A DNA stretch of 64,000 nucleotides, taken from contig NZ_FNJN01000001.1 of NCBI RefSeq assembly GCF_900104345.1, positions 62,001 through 126,000 on the forward strand, given 5' to 3'. Origin of the DNA: Microbacterium testaceum StLB037 (lineage in GTDB: Bacteria > Actinomycetota > Actinomycetes > Actinomycetales > Microbacteriaceae). This document shows, in pieces, positions 42,231 to 53,195 of the stretch. Position 1 is the first letter of the stretch, and each line of letters opens with the position of its first letter. The notes beneath the pieces were generated by a model. That model had not been told where the DNA came from and did no database searches. It saw nothing but the letters and a program-made list of their open reading frames with translations. The translations under genes and the position numbers were made by a program.

Positions 42231-42236
42231 AGCCTA
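42231..42236 (-). promoter_or_regulatory. -10 box (TAGGCT) of xthA
   Basis: TAGGCT on the minus strand lies 6 nt before GTG 42224 and decides between two in-frame GTG starts. Confidence 0.5.
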
Positions 42237-42399
42237 TCGACGACCTCCGACATCGGGCCCGCCGAGAGGGGCCTGCAGAGCGAACGCCACCGAGAGAGGG
42301 CCGCTGGGGGAGGGCCTACCGAGGGAGCACCCGCCGAGAGAGACCATCGACAGGCGGCCGGCCGAGACAGCGCGTCCACCAACGGCGCCTGCCGCCGGA

Positions 42400-43599
42400 T
42401 CAGTCCGGAATGAGGGACACTCGACGCGGTGCCGGGACGTCGGCCCGCGCCCGTGCCAGCTGCTTCTCCGCCGTGTTCAGTCTGCGCTTGGCCCGCCACC
42501 GCCACGGCCAGTGCGAGAGAGCAAGTTCCTTCTGCGCCTCACGCACCCCCACCTGGGCGGCGATGACGAGGGCGGCCTGTTCCATCGCGAGTCGGTCCTC
42601 GGGAGAACGGAGCGGCACGTCGCGGTCTCCCGCGGCGACGGCGATCCAGGCGGCCGAGACGAGGATCACGATGCCGATGAAGCGGAACCACAGCAGGAAT
42701 CCGATCAGCACGGTGAAGGTGGCCAGCAGCGGGTTCGAGGGTGTGTAGACGAAGAGGAAGCCCGCGGCGACCTGCAGCACCACCATCCCGGTCGCGCCGA
42801 CGAGCGCCCCCGGCCAGGCGCGGCGCCAGGTGAGGGTCGTGCCGGTGAGGAACCGGAAGAGCGATGCGAGCGCGACGGTGTTCACGCCGAAGGCCACGAC
42901 GAGCGACACGATCCGTGCGCCGATCGACCAGCCGAGGGTCTCTCGATCCCACCCGATCAGCCCGAACACGAGATCGACGGCGCCGGTGGTGATCGAGCCG
43001 AGCAGTGCGCCCACGAGCAGGGCGATGCCGAAGAGGATCGACGCGACCAGGTCGCGGGCTTTCAGCAGCACGTAGTTGCGCAGGTCGAAGGGCAGTCCGA
43101 ACGTGTCGCGCACGGCGCGGCGGGTGAAGGTGACGAAGCCGATCGCCGTCCACACGACCACGACGACGGCCACGATGCCCGTGATGGTGAGCAGTCGACC
43201 GCTCTCCTGGGCGACGGCTTCGACTTGCTCGCGTTTGACCAGCCCGTTCTCGCTGATGATCCCGGGGATGTAGCTGTTGACGATGTGGATGAGCCCGTCG
43301 ATCGCCGTCTTGCTTCCGCCCAGCCAGATCCCGACCCCGGCGAACGCGAGGTACAGCGCCGAGAACACGGCGAAGAGCGCCTGGTAGCTCATGCCGGCGG
43401 CGAGCAGGAAGCCGTTGTGGCGTAGAAAGTGCCGCCAGACGCGGATCGGGAACCACTCCGCGATTTTCGCGGCACGCGCGATGGGTTCGTCCAACCGCTC
43501 GCGCACGGCCGTCTGCGCCGCCTCGAGACGTTCCCGTAGCGAGCTGTCGTCGTCGCGCACCGCGGGCAGCGGCCGCGGGTCGTGGCGGTGATCGGTCAC
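42400..43599 (-). CDS. YihY/BrkB-family membrane protein
   Basis: This 399-aa protein has six membrane segments in residues about 60-325, starting at the family's FLRHNGFLLAAGMSYQALFA block. Later marks are the GIVAVVVVVWTAIGFVTFTR helix and PGALVGATGMVVLQVAAGFL. The N-terminal 50 and C-terminal 75 residues are charged and cytoplasmic. The family was once called RNase BN, but that link is withdrawn; the function is unknown. GTG 43599 has a TAGGCT box 6 nt upstream. Confidence 0.9.
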   Translation of the reverse strand: MTDHRHDPRPLPAVRDDDSSLRERLEAAQTAVRERLDEPIARAAKIAEWFPIRVWRHFLRHNGFLLAAGMSYQALFAVFSALYLAFAGVGIWLGGSKTAIDGLIHIVNSYIPGIISENGLVKREQVEAVAQESGRLLTITGIVAVVVVVWTAIGFVTFTRRAVRDTFGLPFDLRNYVLLKARDLVASILFGIALLVGALLGSITTGAVDLVFGLIGWDRETLGWSIGARIVSLVVAFGVNTVALASLFRFLTGTTLTWRRAWPGALVGATGMVVLQVAAGFLFVYTPSNPLLATFTVLIGFLLWFRFIGIVILVSAAWIAVAAGDRDVPLRSPEDRLAMEQAALVIAAQVGVREAQKELALSHWPWRWRAKRRLNTAEKQLARARADVPAPRRVSLIPD

Positions 43600-43605
43600 C
43601 GGAAA

Positions 43606-43611
43606 AGCCTA
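43606..43611 (-). promoter_or_regulatory. -10 box (TAGGCT) of the YihY-family gene
   Basis: TAGGCT on the minus strand lies 6 nt before GTG 43599. The same hexamer and spacing occur before xthA. Confidence 0.5.
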
Positions 43612-43617
43612 ATGAAT

Positions 43618-43658
43618 GGATGCCGCGGCCCCGGCCGTTCCGTGGAGCCACGGCATCC
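43618..43658. terminator. GGATGCC-type hairpin upstream of the YihY-family gene
   Basis: GGATGCCGCGG (43618-43628) and CCACGGCATCC (43648-43658) pair with one mismatch. It lies between the sdhB stop and the start of the YihY-family gene, so it may end read-through from sdh. Confidence 0.65.
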
Positions 43659-43833
43659 GGCCCCTTTCTACCCGCGCGTGGGTCGCCGGAGAATGTCGCC
43701 TCGGCCATGCCCGAAGCGACGGGATCTCGGCGACTTGCGCGCGCAACGTGGGCGGAAACGCCGAACGGCGGGGCGCCGACCCCATGAGACGAGCTCAGGG
43801 ACCGGGCGCACCCGCCGTTCGCGAGGCTGAGGG

Positions 43834-44619
43834 TTAGCGACCGCCGCGCAGGACGGCCTGCTTGACCTCGGCGATGGCCTTGGTGACCTCGATGCCGCGG
43901 GGGCACGCCTCGGTGCAGTTGAAGGTGGTGCGGCAGCGCCACACGCCCTCTTTGTCGTTGAGGATGTCGAGGCGCACATCGCCCGCGTCGTCGCGCGAGT
44001 CGAAGATGAAGCGGTGCGCGTTGACGATCGCGGCGGGGCCGAAGTACTGACCGTCGGTCCAGAACACGGGGCACGACGAGGTGCACGCGGCGCACAGGAT
44101 GCACTTGGTGGTGTCGTCGAAGACCTCGCGGTCGACGATCGACTGCACGCGCTCCTTGCCGGCCTCGGGCTTCGAGTTCGAGATGAGGAAGGGCTGAACC
44201 TCGCGGTAGGAGGCGAAGAACGGCTCCATGTCGACGATGAGGTCCTTCTCGAGGGGCAGACCCTTGATGGCCTCGACGTAGATCGGCTGCGAGATGTCGA
44301 GATCCTTGATCAGCGTCTTGCAGGCGAGGCGGTTGCGGCCGTTGATGCGCATGGCATCCGATCCGCAGATGCCGTGCGCGCAGGAGCGGCGGAACGACAG
44401 CGAGCCGTCGGTCTCCCACTTGATCTTGTGCAGCGCGTCGAGCACGCGGTCGGTGGAGTAGAGCTCCACGTCGTAATCGACCCAACGCGGCTCGTCGTCG
44501 ACCTCGGGGTCGAAGCGGCGGATGTTGAAGGTGACCAGGAACGACTGGATCCCGGTGTCTTCGGGGGTCTCCGCGACCTCGTCCGAGGTGTCGACCTGTT
44601 CGATGACGGTGGATGCCAT
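43834..44619 (-). CDS. sdhB: Succinate dehydrogenase iron-sulfur subunit
   Basis: This 261-aa subunit carries electrons from SdhA to quinone. The plant-type [2Fe-2S] domain shows SCAHGICGSDAMRINGRNRL followed by a fourth Cys. The ferredoxin-like part shows CILCAACTSSCPVFW and CRTTFNCTEACPRGIEV, giving the [4Fe-4S] and [3Fe-4S] ligands. ATG 44619 lies one base after the sdhA stop. It is the last gene of sdhCDAB. Length is normal; the acidic N-terminal 20 residues are variable in the family. Confidence 0.96.
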   Translation of the reverse strand: MASTVIEQVDTSDEVAETPEDTGIQSFLVTFNIRRFDPEVDDEPRWVDYDVELYSTDRVLDALHKIKWETDGSLSFRRSCAHGICGSDAMRINGRNRLACKTLIKDLDISQPIYVEAIKGLPLEKDLIVDMEPFFASYREVQPFLISNSKPEAGKERVQSIVDREVFDDTTKCILCAACTSSCPVFWTDGQYFGPAAIVNAHRFIFDSRDDAGDVRLDILNDKEGVWRCRTTFNCTEACPRGIEVTKAIAEVKQAVLRGGR

Positions 44620-44620
44620 C

Positions 44621-46450
44621 TCAGTACTTCCTCTCCAGCGGCGGGTAGCGCAGCTCCCCGGCCTCGTTCTTGGTGAACACCACGGGCTTCCAGCCGAGTT
44701 CGATGTGATCGGCGGGGTGCGACGAGTGGGGGTCGCCCGACAGGTACGCCATGGTGTGCTGCATGTAGTTCTCGTCGTCGCGCGTGGGGAAGTCGTCGCG
44801 CATGTGACCGCCACGGCTCTCTTCGCGGTTCTGCGCGGAGTAGACGACGACCTCGGCGAGGTCGAGCAGGAAGCCCAACTCGACGGCCTCGAGCAGGTCG
44901 GTGTTGAAGCGCTTGCCCTTGTCGTCGACGTGGATGTTCTTGTAGCGCTCGCGCAGGTCGGCGATCACGTCCATGACGTGGGCCAGCGACTCGTGCGTGC
45001 GGAAGACCTGCGCGCCCTTGTCCATCTCGTCCTGCAGCGTCTTGCGGAGCACCGCGATGCGCTCGGTGCCGCTGTTGTTGCGCAGACCCTCGATGAGCCC
45101 GCGCACCTCGGCGGCGGGGTCTTCGGGAAGCGGCACGAAGTCGGCGGTCTTGACGTACTCGACGGCGTTGCGGCCGGCGCGCTTGCCGAACACGTTGATG
45201 TCGAGCAGCGAGTTGGTGCCGAGGCGGTTCGAGCCGTGCACCGAGACGCACGCGCACTCACCGGCGGCGTACAAGCCCGGGACGACGGTGTCGTTGTCGG
45301 CGAGGACCTCGGCCTTGATGTTGGTGGGGATGCCGCCCATCGCGTAGTGCGCGGTCGGCATGACCGGCACCGGCTCGACCACCGGGTCGACGCCCAGGTA
45401 CGTGCGGGCGAACTCGGTGATGTCGGGGAGCTTGGTCTCGAGGACCTCGGCGCCCAGGTGCGTGCAGTCCAGCAGCACGTAGTCGCGGTGGGGACCGGCG
45501 CCGCGGCCCTCGGCCACCTCTTGCACCATGCAGCGGGCGACGATGTCGCGAGGAGCGAGGTCCTTGATGGTGGGGGCGTAGCGCTCCATGAAGCGCTCAC
45601 CGCTCGCGTTGCGCAAGATCGCGCCCTCACCGCGGGCACCCTCGGTGAGGAGGATGCCGAGACCGGCGAGACCGGTCGGGTGGAACTGGAAGAACTCCAT
45701 GTCCTCGAGAGGCAGACCCTTGCGCCACACGATGCCGACGCCGTCACCGGTGAGGGTGTGGGCGTTGGAGGTGGTCTTGAAAATCTTGCCGAATCCACCG
45801 GTCGCGAAGACGACGGCCTTGGACTGGAAGACGTGCAGTTCGCCGGTGGCCAGGTCGTAGGCGACGACACCGGCGACCTGGGTCTTGCCGGCGGCGTCCT
45901 TCACCGTGATGAGGTCGAGCACGTAGAACTCGTTGAAGAAGTTGATGCCGAGCTTGACGCAGTTCTGGAACAGCGTCTGCAGGATCATGTGGCCGGTGCG
46001 GTCAGCGGCGTAGCAGGCGCGGCGCACGGGCGTCTTGCCGTGGTCGGCGGTGTGCCCGCCGAAGCGACGCTGGTCGATCTTGCCCTCGGGCGTGCGGTTG
46101 AACGGCAGGCCCATGTTCTCGAGGTCGATGACGGCGTCGATGGCCTCTTTGGCGAGGATCTCCGCGGCATCCTGGTCGACGAGGTAGTCGCCGCCCTTGA
46201 TGGTGTCGAAGGTGTGCCACTCCCAGGAGTCCTCTTCGACGTTGGCCAGCGCGGCGGCCATGCCACCCTGCGCCGCACCGGTGTGCGAACGCGTGGGGTA
46301 GAGCTTCGAGATGACGGCGGTCTTCGCGCCGGGGCCGGCCTCGATGGCCGCGCGCATGCCCGCGCCGCCGGCGCCGACGATGACGACGTCGAACTGGTGG
46401 TAGTGGACGCCGTCCTTGACGATCGAGTCCGAACTGGTCTGAGTGCTCAC
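44621..46450 (-). CDS. sdhA: Succinate dehydrogenase flavoprotein subunit
   Basis: This 609-aa subunit oxidises succinate to fumarate. The dinucleotide motif [18 protein letters not shown] is at residue about 22. The covalent-FAD His is in [15 protein letters not shown]. Active-site segments include [40 protein letters not shown] and [20 protein letters not shown]. Length is normal. It is coupled to sdhB and lies 46 bases after sdhD. Membrane-bound complex II, cytoplasmic face. Confidence 0.97.
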   Translation of the reverse strand: MSTQTSSDSIVKDGVHYHQFDVVIVGAGGAGMRAAIEAGPGAKTAVISKLYPTRSHTGAAQGGMAAALANVEEDSWEWHTFDTIKGGDYLVDQDAAEILAKEAIDAVIDLENMGLPFNRTPEGKIDQRRFGGHTADHGKTPVRRACYAADRTGHMILQTLFQNCVKLGINFFNEFYVLDLITVKDAAGKTQVAGVVAYDLATGELHVFQSKAVVFATGGFGKIFKTTSNAHTLTGDGVGIVWRKGLPLEDMEFFQFHPTGLAGLGILLTEGARGEGAILRNASGERFMERYAPTIKDLAPRDIVARCMVQEVAEGRGAGPHRDYVLLDCTHLGAEVLETKLPDITEFARTYLGVDPVVEPVPVMPTAHYAMGGIPTNIKAEVLADNDTVVPGLYAAGECACVSVHGSNRLGTNSLLDINVFGKRAGRNAVEYVKTADFVPLPEDPAAEVRGLIEGLRNNSGTERIAVLRKTLQDEMDKGAQVFRTHESLAHVMDVIADLRERYKNIHVDDKGKRFNTDLLEAVELGFLLDLAEVVVYSAQNREESRGGHMRDDFPTRDDENYMQHTMAYLSGDPHSSHPADHIELGWKPVVFTKNEAGELRYPPLERKY

Positions 46451-46496
46451 GTGTGCAATACCTCTGCTGTCAGGGGAGAGAAGGGATGCCGCCGGC

Positions 46497-46955
46497 TCAC
46501 GCCGCCTGGCACACGTCCCACAGGGAGCTGCTCTCGGTCACACCGAGGCAGGGGTCGAAGGTGAAGACGACGAGCGTGCCGAGCAGGATGAGGAATCCGG
46601 CCGACACCCACAGCGATCCGACGAGGATCTTGCGGACGGTGGCGTTGCCGACGTAGTCGTTGACGATCGTGCGCATGCCGTTGGCGCCGTGGATGAGGGC
46701 GAGCCAGAGCATCAGCACGTCCCACCACTGCCAGAACGGCGAGGCGAGCTTGCCGGCGACAAACGCGAAGTCGATCTGGTGGATGCCCTCGCCCGTCATC
46801 AGGTTGACGAAGAGGTGGCCGAAGATCAGGACGATCAGCAGCACGCCGGAGGCGCGCATGTAGATCCAACCCCACTTCTCGAGGTTGGAGCCCTTCTTGC
46901 GCACGCTGGGCGTGCGGGGGGCGGGGATCGTGGCGGCTTCTTGGGCGACGGACAT
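46497..46955 (-). CDS. sdhD: Succinate dehydrogenase membrane anchor subunit
   Basis: This 152-aa protein has three membrane helices after a charged N-terminus: [40 protein letters not shown] and [20 protein letters not shown]. His in FGHLF is a heme-ligand candidate, and [13 protein letters not shown] matches the anchor signature near the quinone site. The ATG shares a base with the sdhC stop. It anchors SdhAB and helps bind quinone. Confidence 0.93.
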   Translation of the reverse strand: MSVAQEAATIPAPRTPSVRKKGSNLEKWGWIYMRASGVLLIVLIFGHLFVNLMTGEGIHQIDFAFVAGKLASPFWQWWDVLMLWLALIHGANGMRTIVNDYVGNATVRKILVGSLWVSAGFLILLGTLVVFTFDPCLGVTESSSLWDVCQAA

Positions 46956-47389
46956 CAGTGGCTCCCGGTGACGGCGCTGAAGACGTTGATCAGGTGGCGC
47001 GGGGTGAACCCGAGCATCGTGACGACCCACAGGCCCAGAACGCCCCACCACAGCTGACGCTGGTGGCGCGTGGCCCAGGGCCAGAAGTCCACGAGGATGA
47101 TGCGCAGGCCGTTGAACGCGTGGTACGCGATCGCGCCGACCAGGGCCACCTCGCCGAGACCCATGATCGGGTTCTTGTAGGTGCCGATGACGGCGTCGTA
47201 GGCCTCGGGCGAGACGCGGATGAGCGCCGTGTCGAGGATGTGCACCAGGAGGAAGAAGAAGATGGCGACACCGGTGATGCGGTGAAGCACCCACGACCAC
47301 ATTCCTTCGCGGCCCCGGTACAGAGTGCCGCGGGGCCTCTTCGAAGTGGTCTCTTTCACCGACGGCGTGGCACGTGCTGGTGCTGACAC
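46955..47389 (-). CDS. sdhC: Succinate dehydrogenase cytochrome b subunit
   Basis: This 144-aa protein has three helices and the family's WSWVLHRITGVAIFFFLLVH, where Ser/Arg and His line the quinone site and bind heme. GAIAYHAFNGLRIILVDFWP gives the second helix His. GTG 47389 is the first gene of sdhCDAB. A TAGTAT hexamer at 47460-47465 on the minus strand could be its -10 box, with a leader of about 65 nt. The 215-bp divergent region to manC also holds TCTCGACATCGAGA (47509-47522), a near palindrome of unknown use. Confidence 0.93.
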   Translation of the reverse strand: MSAPARATPSVKETTSKRPRGTLYRGREGMWSWVLHRITGVAIFFFLLVHILDTALIRVSPEAYDAVIGTYKNPIMGLGEVALVGAIAYHAFNGLRIILVDFWPWATRHQRQLWWGVLGLWVVTMLGFTPRHLINVFSAVTGSH

Positions 47390-47591
47390 GGTCGTCCTCC
47401 CTGATCGAACACGGTGTGGGGCCTCGCACGGGCCCCGAGCGTCACACGGGCGCCCTTGAATACTACGGCCGGGCTATGAACGGCGGGGATGAGGGTCGCC
47501 TAACACTCTCTCGACATCGAGATAAATCGGATGCCGTTCACCCCTCCGTGGACGCCGCCTCGACCTCCCGTGCGTTCGCAGGCGCGACCGC

Positions 47592-47597
47592 TAGGGT
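47592..47597 (+). promoter_or_regulatory. -10 box (TAGGGT) of manC
   Basis: TAGGGT ends exactly 7 nt before ATG 47605, as for the nucleoside ABC gene at 50340. Confidence 0.6.
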
Positions 47598-47604
47598 CGG
47601 AGCC

Positions 47605-48723
47605 ATGGCAGACCCCGCTATCGACGACTTCTACGCCGTGATCCCCGCCGGAGGGATCGGCAGCCGCCTCTGGCCTCTCTCCCGTGCCGACGCTCCGAAA
47701 TTCCTCCACGATCTGACCGGTTCGGGTCAGACGTTGCTGCGCGACACGTGGGACCGGCTCGGCCCGCTCTCCGGCGAGGGGCGCATCGCGGTCGTCACCG
47801 GTCGCGCGCACCGGGCGGCCGTCGAGCGGGAACTCCCGGGGGTCCCCGACCACAACGTCTTCCTCGAGTCGGAACCCCGTGATTCCTCGGCGGCCATCGG
47901 CCTCGCCGCGGCGATCCTCGTCCGCCGAGAGCCCGACGTCATCATCGGTTCGTTCGCGGCCGACCATGTCATCCGTCAGACTCGCCAGTTCGAGTTCGCC
48001 GTGCGTCAGGCCGTCGCGGTCGCCCGCGAGGGGTACATCTGCACGATCGGCATCCAGCCCGCCGAAGCATCGGTCGGGTTCGGCTACATCAAGCAGGCCG
48101 GTGAGCTCATCGTCGATGGCGCTCCCGAGGCCTACCTGGTGGAACGCTTCGTCGAGAAGCCCGACCTGGACACCGCGAAGGAGTACTTCGCCGACCGCGC
48201 CTACCTCTGGAACGCGGGCATGTTCATCACGCGTGCCGACGTGCTCCTCGCCGAACTCGCCGTCAACGAGCCCGAGCTGCACGCGGGCCTGCTCGAATTG
48301 GCCGAGGCCTGGGACGACCGCGACCGTCGCGGCCCCGCCGTCGACCGCATCTGGCCGGGTCTGAAGAAGATCGCCATCGACTACTCCGTCGCAGAGCCCG
48401 CCGCAGAGAAGGGACGCCTCGCGGTCATCCCCGGCCACTTCGATTGGGACGACGTGGGCGACTTCGCGAGTTTGTCGAAGCTCAACTCCTCCGGGGGGCG
48501 CAATGAGCTCGCGATCCTGGGTGAGGACGCCCGCGTCCTCTCCGACGCTTCGAGCGGCATCGTCGTCTCGCAGACCAAGCGCGTGATCAGCCTCATCGGC
48601 GTGCGCGACATCGTGGTCGTCGACACCCCGGACGCGCTGCTGGTCACGACGAGCGAGAACGCCCAGCGGGTGAAGGGCGTCGTCGACGCGCTCAAGCTGA
48701 CCGGTCGCGGCGACGTCCTCTAG
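47605..48723 (+). CDS. manC: Mannose-1-phosphate guanylyltransferase
   Basis: This 372-aa nucleotidyltransferase makes GDP-mannose from GTP and mannose 1-phosphate for cell-wall glycans. The GTP-binding loop is FYAVIPAGGIGSRLWPLSRA near residue 10. FVEKPDLDTAKEY is the sugar-phosphate motif, then AYLWNAGMFI and HFDWDDVGDFASL. It lacks the C-terminal isomerase half found in long ManC proteins, as is usual in actinobacteria. ATG 47605 is favoured by the TAGGGT box 7 nt upstream. A perfect terminator follows. It is divergent from sdhCDAB. Confidence 0.93.
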   Translation: MADPAIDDFYAVIPAGGIGSRLWPLSRADAPKFLHDLTGSGQTLLRDTWDRLGPLSGEGRIAVVTGRAHRAAVERELPGVPDHNVFLESEPRDSSAAIGLAAAILVRREPDVIIGSFAADHVIRQTRQFEFAVRQAVAVAREGYICTIGIQPAEASVGFGYIKQAGELIVDGAPEAYLVERFVEKPDLDTAKEYFADRAYLWNAGMFITRADVLLAELAVNEPELHAGLLELAEAWDDRDRRGPAVDRIWPGLKKIAIDYSVAEPAAEKGRLAVIPGHFDWDDVGDFASLSKLNSSGGRNELAILGEDARVLSDASSGIVVSQTKRVISLIGVRDIVVVDTPDALLVTTSENAQRVKGVVDALKLTGRGDVL

Positions 48724-48746
48724 GCGCCCGCCCCCTGATCGCCTCT

Positions 48747-48781
48747 GAGACCGGATGCCACACCTTGTGGCATCCGGTCTC
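48747..48781 (+). terminator. Terminator of manC
   Basis: GAGACCGGATGCCACA (48747-48762) and TGTGGCATCCGGTCTC (48766-48781) form a perfect 16-bp stem with a 3-nt loop, 23 bases after the stop. It includes the GGATGCC/GGCATCC pair. Confidence 0.92.
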
Positions 48782-48942
48782 GTGCGTGTCCGGGTGTGTG
48801 GCGGTGGCGTGACGCGAGATTGCGTCTTTGTAACCATTGCCGCGCGCGGGGGCTCCCGGCGCACAAGCGCGGCGACACAGTAGGTAACGTGACGGGATCG
48901 TCCCTCAAACCCGTTGGGGGCATCCGTCTTGGAGGACCATTC

Positions 48943-50055
48943 GTGAAGACCACGAAGAAGGCCGTCGTCAGCGGTCTCGCCATGCTCGGCGCCGCCGTGC
49001 TGCTCGCCGGTTGCGGCGCTGCGCCCGAGAGCAACGGCTCGACCGCTGCTGCCGGGGGAGACATCGTCGAGGGCTTCACCCCCTGCATCATCTCGGATGA
49101 CGGTGGGTGGAACGACCGCTCGTTCAACCAGTCGGCCAAGGAAGGCATCGACAAGGCGGCGAGCGAGCTCGGCGTCAAGGCGATCGAGGTCGAGTCCAGC
49201 TCGGCGAACGACTACGCCCCGAACCTCGAGAACCTCGTCGCCGAGGGTTGCACGTTCATCGTCGCGGTGGGCTTCAAGCTCAGTGCCGACACCGTCGCTT
49301 CGGCCAAGGCCAACCCGAACCTGCAGTACGCGATCATCGACGACCGTGCCGACACCGACAACGACGGCAAGACCGACGCCCCGAACATCAAGCCGCTGCT
49401 GTTCGACACCGTCCAGGCCGCCTACCTCGGTGGCTACGCCGCCGCCGCCTACTCGGCTGAGAACGGCGTGAACAAGGTCGGCACCGTCGGTGGCATCCCG
49501 ATCCCGCCCGTCACCATCTTCATGGACGGCTTCGTCGACGGCGTCAAGAAGTACGACGAGGACAAGAGCGCCAGCGTCCAGACCTTCGGCTGGGACGTCG
49601 CCGCGCAGAACGGCTCGTTCACCGGTGGCTTCGCCGCCAACGACGCGGCCAAGCAGGCTGCTCAGGGTCTGCTCGACCAGGGTGTCGACGTGCTCCTGCC
49701 CGTCGGTGGCCCGATCTACAGCAGCGCCGCCGACGCGATCCGCGACAGCGGCTCGAAGAGCGTCATGCTCGGTGTGGACTCCGACCTCGCCAAGGCCGAC
49801 CCGAACGTGTCGGACCTGGTGCTGACCTCGATCCTCAAGCGCATCGACACCGCCGTGTACGACTCGGTCACGCAGGCGGCCAAGGGTGACTTCGACGTGA
49901 CCCCCTACGTCGGCACGCTCGAGAACGACGGCGTCGGCCTGGCCGACTTCAACTCGAAGTTCACGCTGCCCGCCGGCCTCACCGACGAGCTGTCGGCGCT
50001 GCGCGAGCAGATCGTCTCGGGTTCGCTGAAGGTCACCTCGCCCAGCTCGCCGTGA
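48943..50055 (+). CDS. BMP-family nucleoside-binding lipoprotein of an ABC transporter
   Basis: This 370-aa protein starts with a lipoprotein signal, KTTKKAVVSGLAMLGAAVLL then the lipobox LLAGC with Cys at about 25. The mature part is the BMP/PnrA fold: SDDGGWNDRSFNQSAKEGID, CTFIVAVGFKLSAD, YAIIDDRADTDNDG, AAYLGGYAAAAYS, and VDVLLPVGGPIYSSA. It binds purine or other nucleosides outside the cell and hands them to the permeases encoded downstream. GTG 48943 has a TTGGAGG site. The gene is separated from the ATPase gene by the 62-bp repeat array and a terminator, which would let it be made in excess. Confidence 0.93.
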   Translation: MKTTKKAVVSGLAMLGAAVLLAGCGAAPESNGSTAAAGGDIVEGFTPCIISDDGGWNDRSFNQSAKEGIDKAASELGVKAIEVESSSANDYAPNLENLVAEGCTFIVAVGFKLSADTVASAKANPNLQYAIIDDRADTDNDGKTDAPNIKPLLFDTVQAAYLGGYAAAAYSAENGVNKVGTVGGIPIPPVTIFMDGFVDGVKKYDEDKSASVQTFGWDVAAQNGSFTGGFAANDAAKQAAQGLLDQGVDVLLPVGGPIYSSAADAIRDSGSKSVMLGVDSDLAKADPNVSDLVLTSILKRIDTAVYDSVTQAAKGDFDVTPYVGTLENDGVGLADFNSKFTLPAGLTDELSALREQIVSGSLKVTSPSSP

Positions 50056-50060
50056 GGCGC

Positions 50061-50308
50061 CGGGCCTGAGGCCCTTTGAGATCACAACCGCGGTCGCTCG
50101 GACCAGGAGTCCGAGCGGCCCCCGGGCCTGAGGCCCTTTGAGATCACAACCGCGGTCGCTCGGACCAGGAGTCCGAGCGGCCCCCGGGCCTGAGGCCCTT
50201 TGAGATCACAACCGCGGTCGCTCGGACCAGGAGTCCGAGCGGCCCCCGGGCCTGAGGCCCTTTGAGATCACAACCGCGGTCGCTCGGACCAGGAGTCCGA
50301 GCGACCGC
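50061..50308. repeat. Four-copy 62-bp tandem repeat of hairpins
   Basis: Units start at 50061, 50123, 50185 and 50247. The first three are identical over 62 bases; the fourth differs at two bases near its end. Each carries a small hairpin GGGCCTGAGGCCC followed by TTT, and a larger one formed by CGCTCGGAC and GTCCGAGCG. In the last copy the two base changes turn the larger hairpin into a perfect 18-bp terminator. It fills the whole gap between the BMP gene and the ABC ATPase promoter. Confidence 0.95.
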
Positions 50309-50312
50309 GGTT
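50272..50312 (+). terminator. Strong terminator ending the repeat array
   Basis: AACCGCGGTCGCTCGGAC (50272-50289) and GTCCGAGCGACCGCGGTT (50295-50312) are perfect complements with a 5-nt loop, followed by TCTTT. It is the clearest intrinsic terminator in the window. Confidence 0.93.
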
Positions 50313-50339
50313 TCTTTCCGTCTTCTTAACGTCTTCGAA

Positions 50340-50345
50340 TAGGGT
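50340..50345 (+). promoter_or_regulatory. -10 box (TAGGGT) of the nucleoside ABC operon
   Basis: TAGGGT lies exactly 7 nt before ATG 50353. It shows that the ATPase operon has its own promoter after the terminator array. Confidence 0.6.
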
Positions 50346-50352
50346 GCACAGC

Positions 50353-51866
<1,514 letters not shown>

Positions 51867-51870
<4 letters not shown>

Positions 51871-53195
51871 GCGGCCACATCCCGAGCACGGGCGCGAACG
51901 GGGACCCCGGTCTCCCGCCCGAGCAGCTGCCGACCGCATCCGGTCCCCTGACCGGTCACACCCCGGCCGAGACGCCGGCACCGCCCCGCACGAACCAGTT
52001 CCTCACCGAGCTGCTGCGTTCGTCGTGGATCACCACGGTGCTCGCGGTCGTCGCGGCGATGATCGTCGGCGGCATCCTGATGGCCGCCACCAACGACCAG
52101 GTGCGCACGACGTCCGCGTACTTCTTCGCGCGTCCCGGCGACATGCTGGCCGCGATCTGGAACTCGGTGTACGGCGGGTACGAGGCGCTGTTCCGCGGTG
52201 CCGTGTTCAACTCCCGCGTCGCCGACTTCGGTGCGCAGATCCGCCCCCTCACGAACACCCTCGGGTTCGCGGCTCCGCTGATCGCGGCCGGTCTCGGCGT
52301 CGCGCTGGCGTTCCGCGTCGGCCTGTTCAACATCGGTGGGCGCGGTCAGATCCTCATCGCGTGCGCGTTCGCCGGACTCGTCACGTTCAACCTCGACCTG
52401 CCGATGATCATCCAGCTGCCGCTGACGCTCATCGTCGGTATCGCCGGTGGTGCGCTCTGGGGCGGGATCGTGGGTCTGCTGAAGGCGCGCACCGGCGCGC
52501 ACGAGGTCATCCTCACGATCATGCTGAACTACGTCGCCTACTACCTGGTGACGTGGATGGTGCGCACTCCGGGCCTGCTGCAGCGCCCGGCCGGTGACCA
52601 GCCGATCTCGTCGGCGACCCCCGCGAACGCGCAGTTCCCCGAGCTGTTCGGTCCGCAGTTCCCGCTGCTCGATCTCGGTTTCGTCTTCGTGATCGCCGCG
52701 ACGGTCTTTGTCTGGTGGCTCATGGAGCGCTCGAGCCTGGGCTTCCGGCTCCGTGCGGTGGGGGAGAACCCCCACGCCGCGCGCGCCGCGGGAATCTCGG
52801 TGCCCCGCATGTACGTCTACGCGATGCTCTTCGCCGGTGGACTCGCGGGCCTCGCCGGCATGAACCAGATCCAGGGTGCGGTGACCACGGGCTTCGACGG
52901 TCTCATCGACTCCGGCATCGGCTTCGACGCCATCACCGTGGCCCTGCTCGGCCGCAGCCGTCCGTGGGGCGTGTTCGCCGCCGGCATCCTGTTCGGTGCC
53001 CTCAAGTCGGGCTCGTTCACCATGCAGGCGTCGCAGGGCATCCCGGTCGACATCGTGCTCGTCGTGCAGGCCCTCATCGTGCTCTTCATCGCGGCGCCGC
53101 CGCTGGTGCGCACGATCTTCTTCCTCCCCAAGAGCGAGGCCGAGCGCGCGGCCAAAGACCGGGCCAAGGCGGCCAAGAAGGCGGTGGCGGCATGA
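51867..53195 (+). CDS. Nucleoside ABC transporter permease 1
   Basis: This 442-aa permease of the BPD_transp_2 family has about nine membrane helices after a proline-rich cytoplasmic N-terminus of about 45 residues. Signature segments are LAFRVGLFNIGGRGQILIAC, ILTIMLNYVAYYLVTWMV, FRLRAVGENPHAARAAGISV and AGLAGMNQIQGA. It matches the long YufP/NupB type. GTG 51867 overlaps the ATPase stop and its stop overlaps permease 2 (ATGA), so all are made together. Confidence 0.93.

Noticed and set aside
47500..50085. 861-codon minus-strand frame
   Set aside because: It is a shadow of manC and the BMP lipoprotein gene, which both have clear family motifs.
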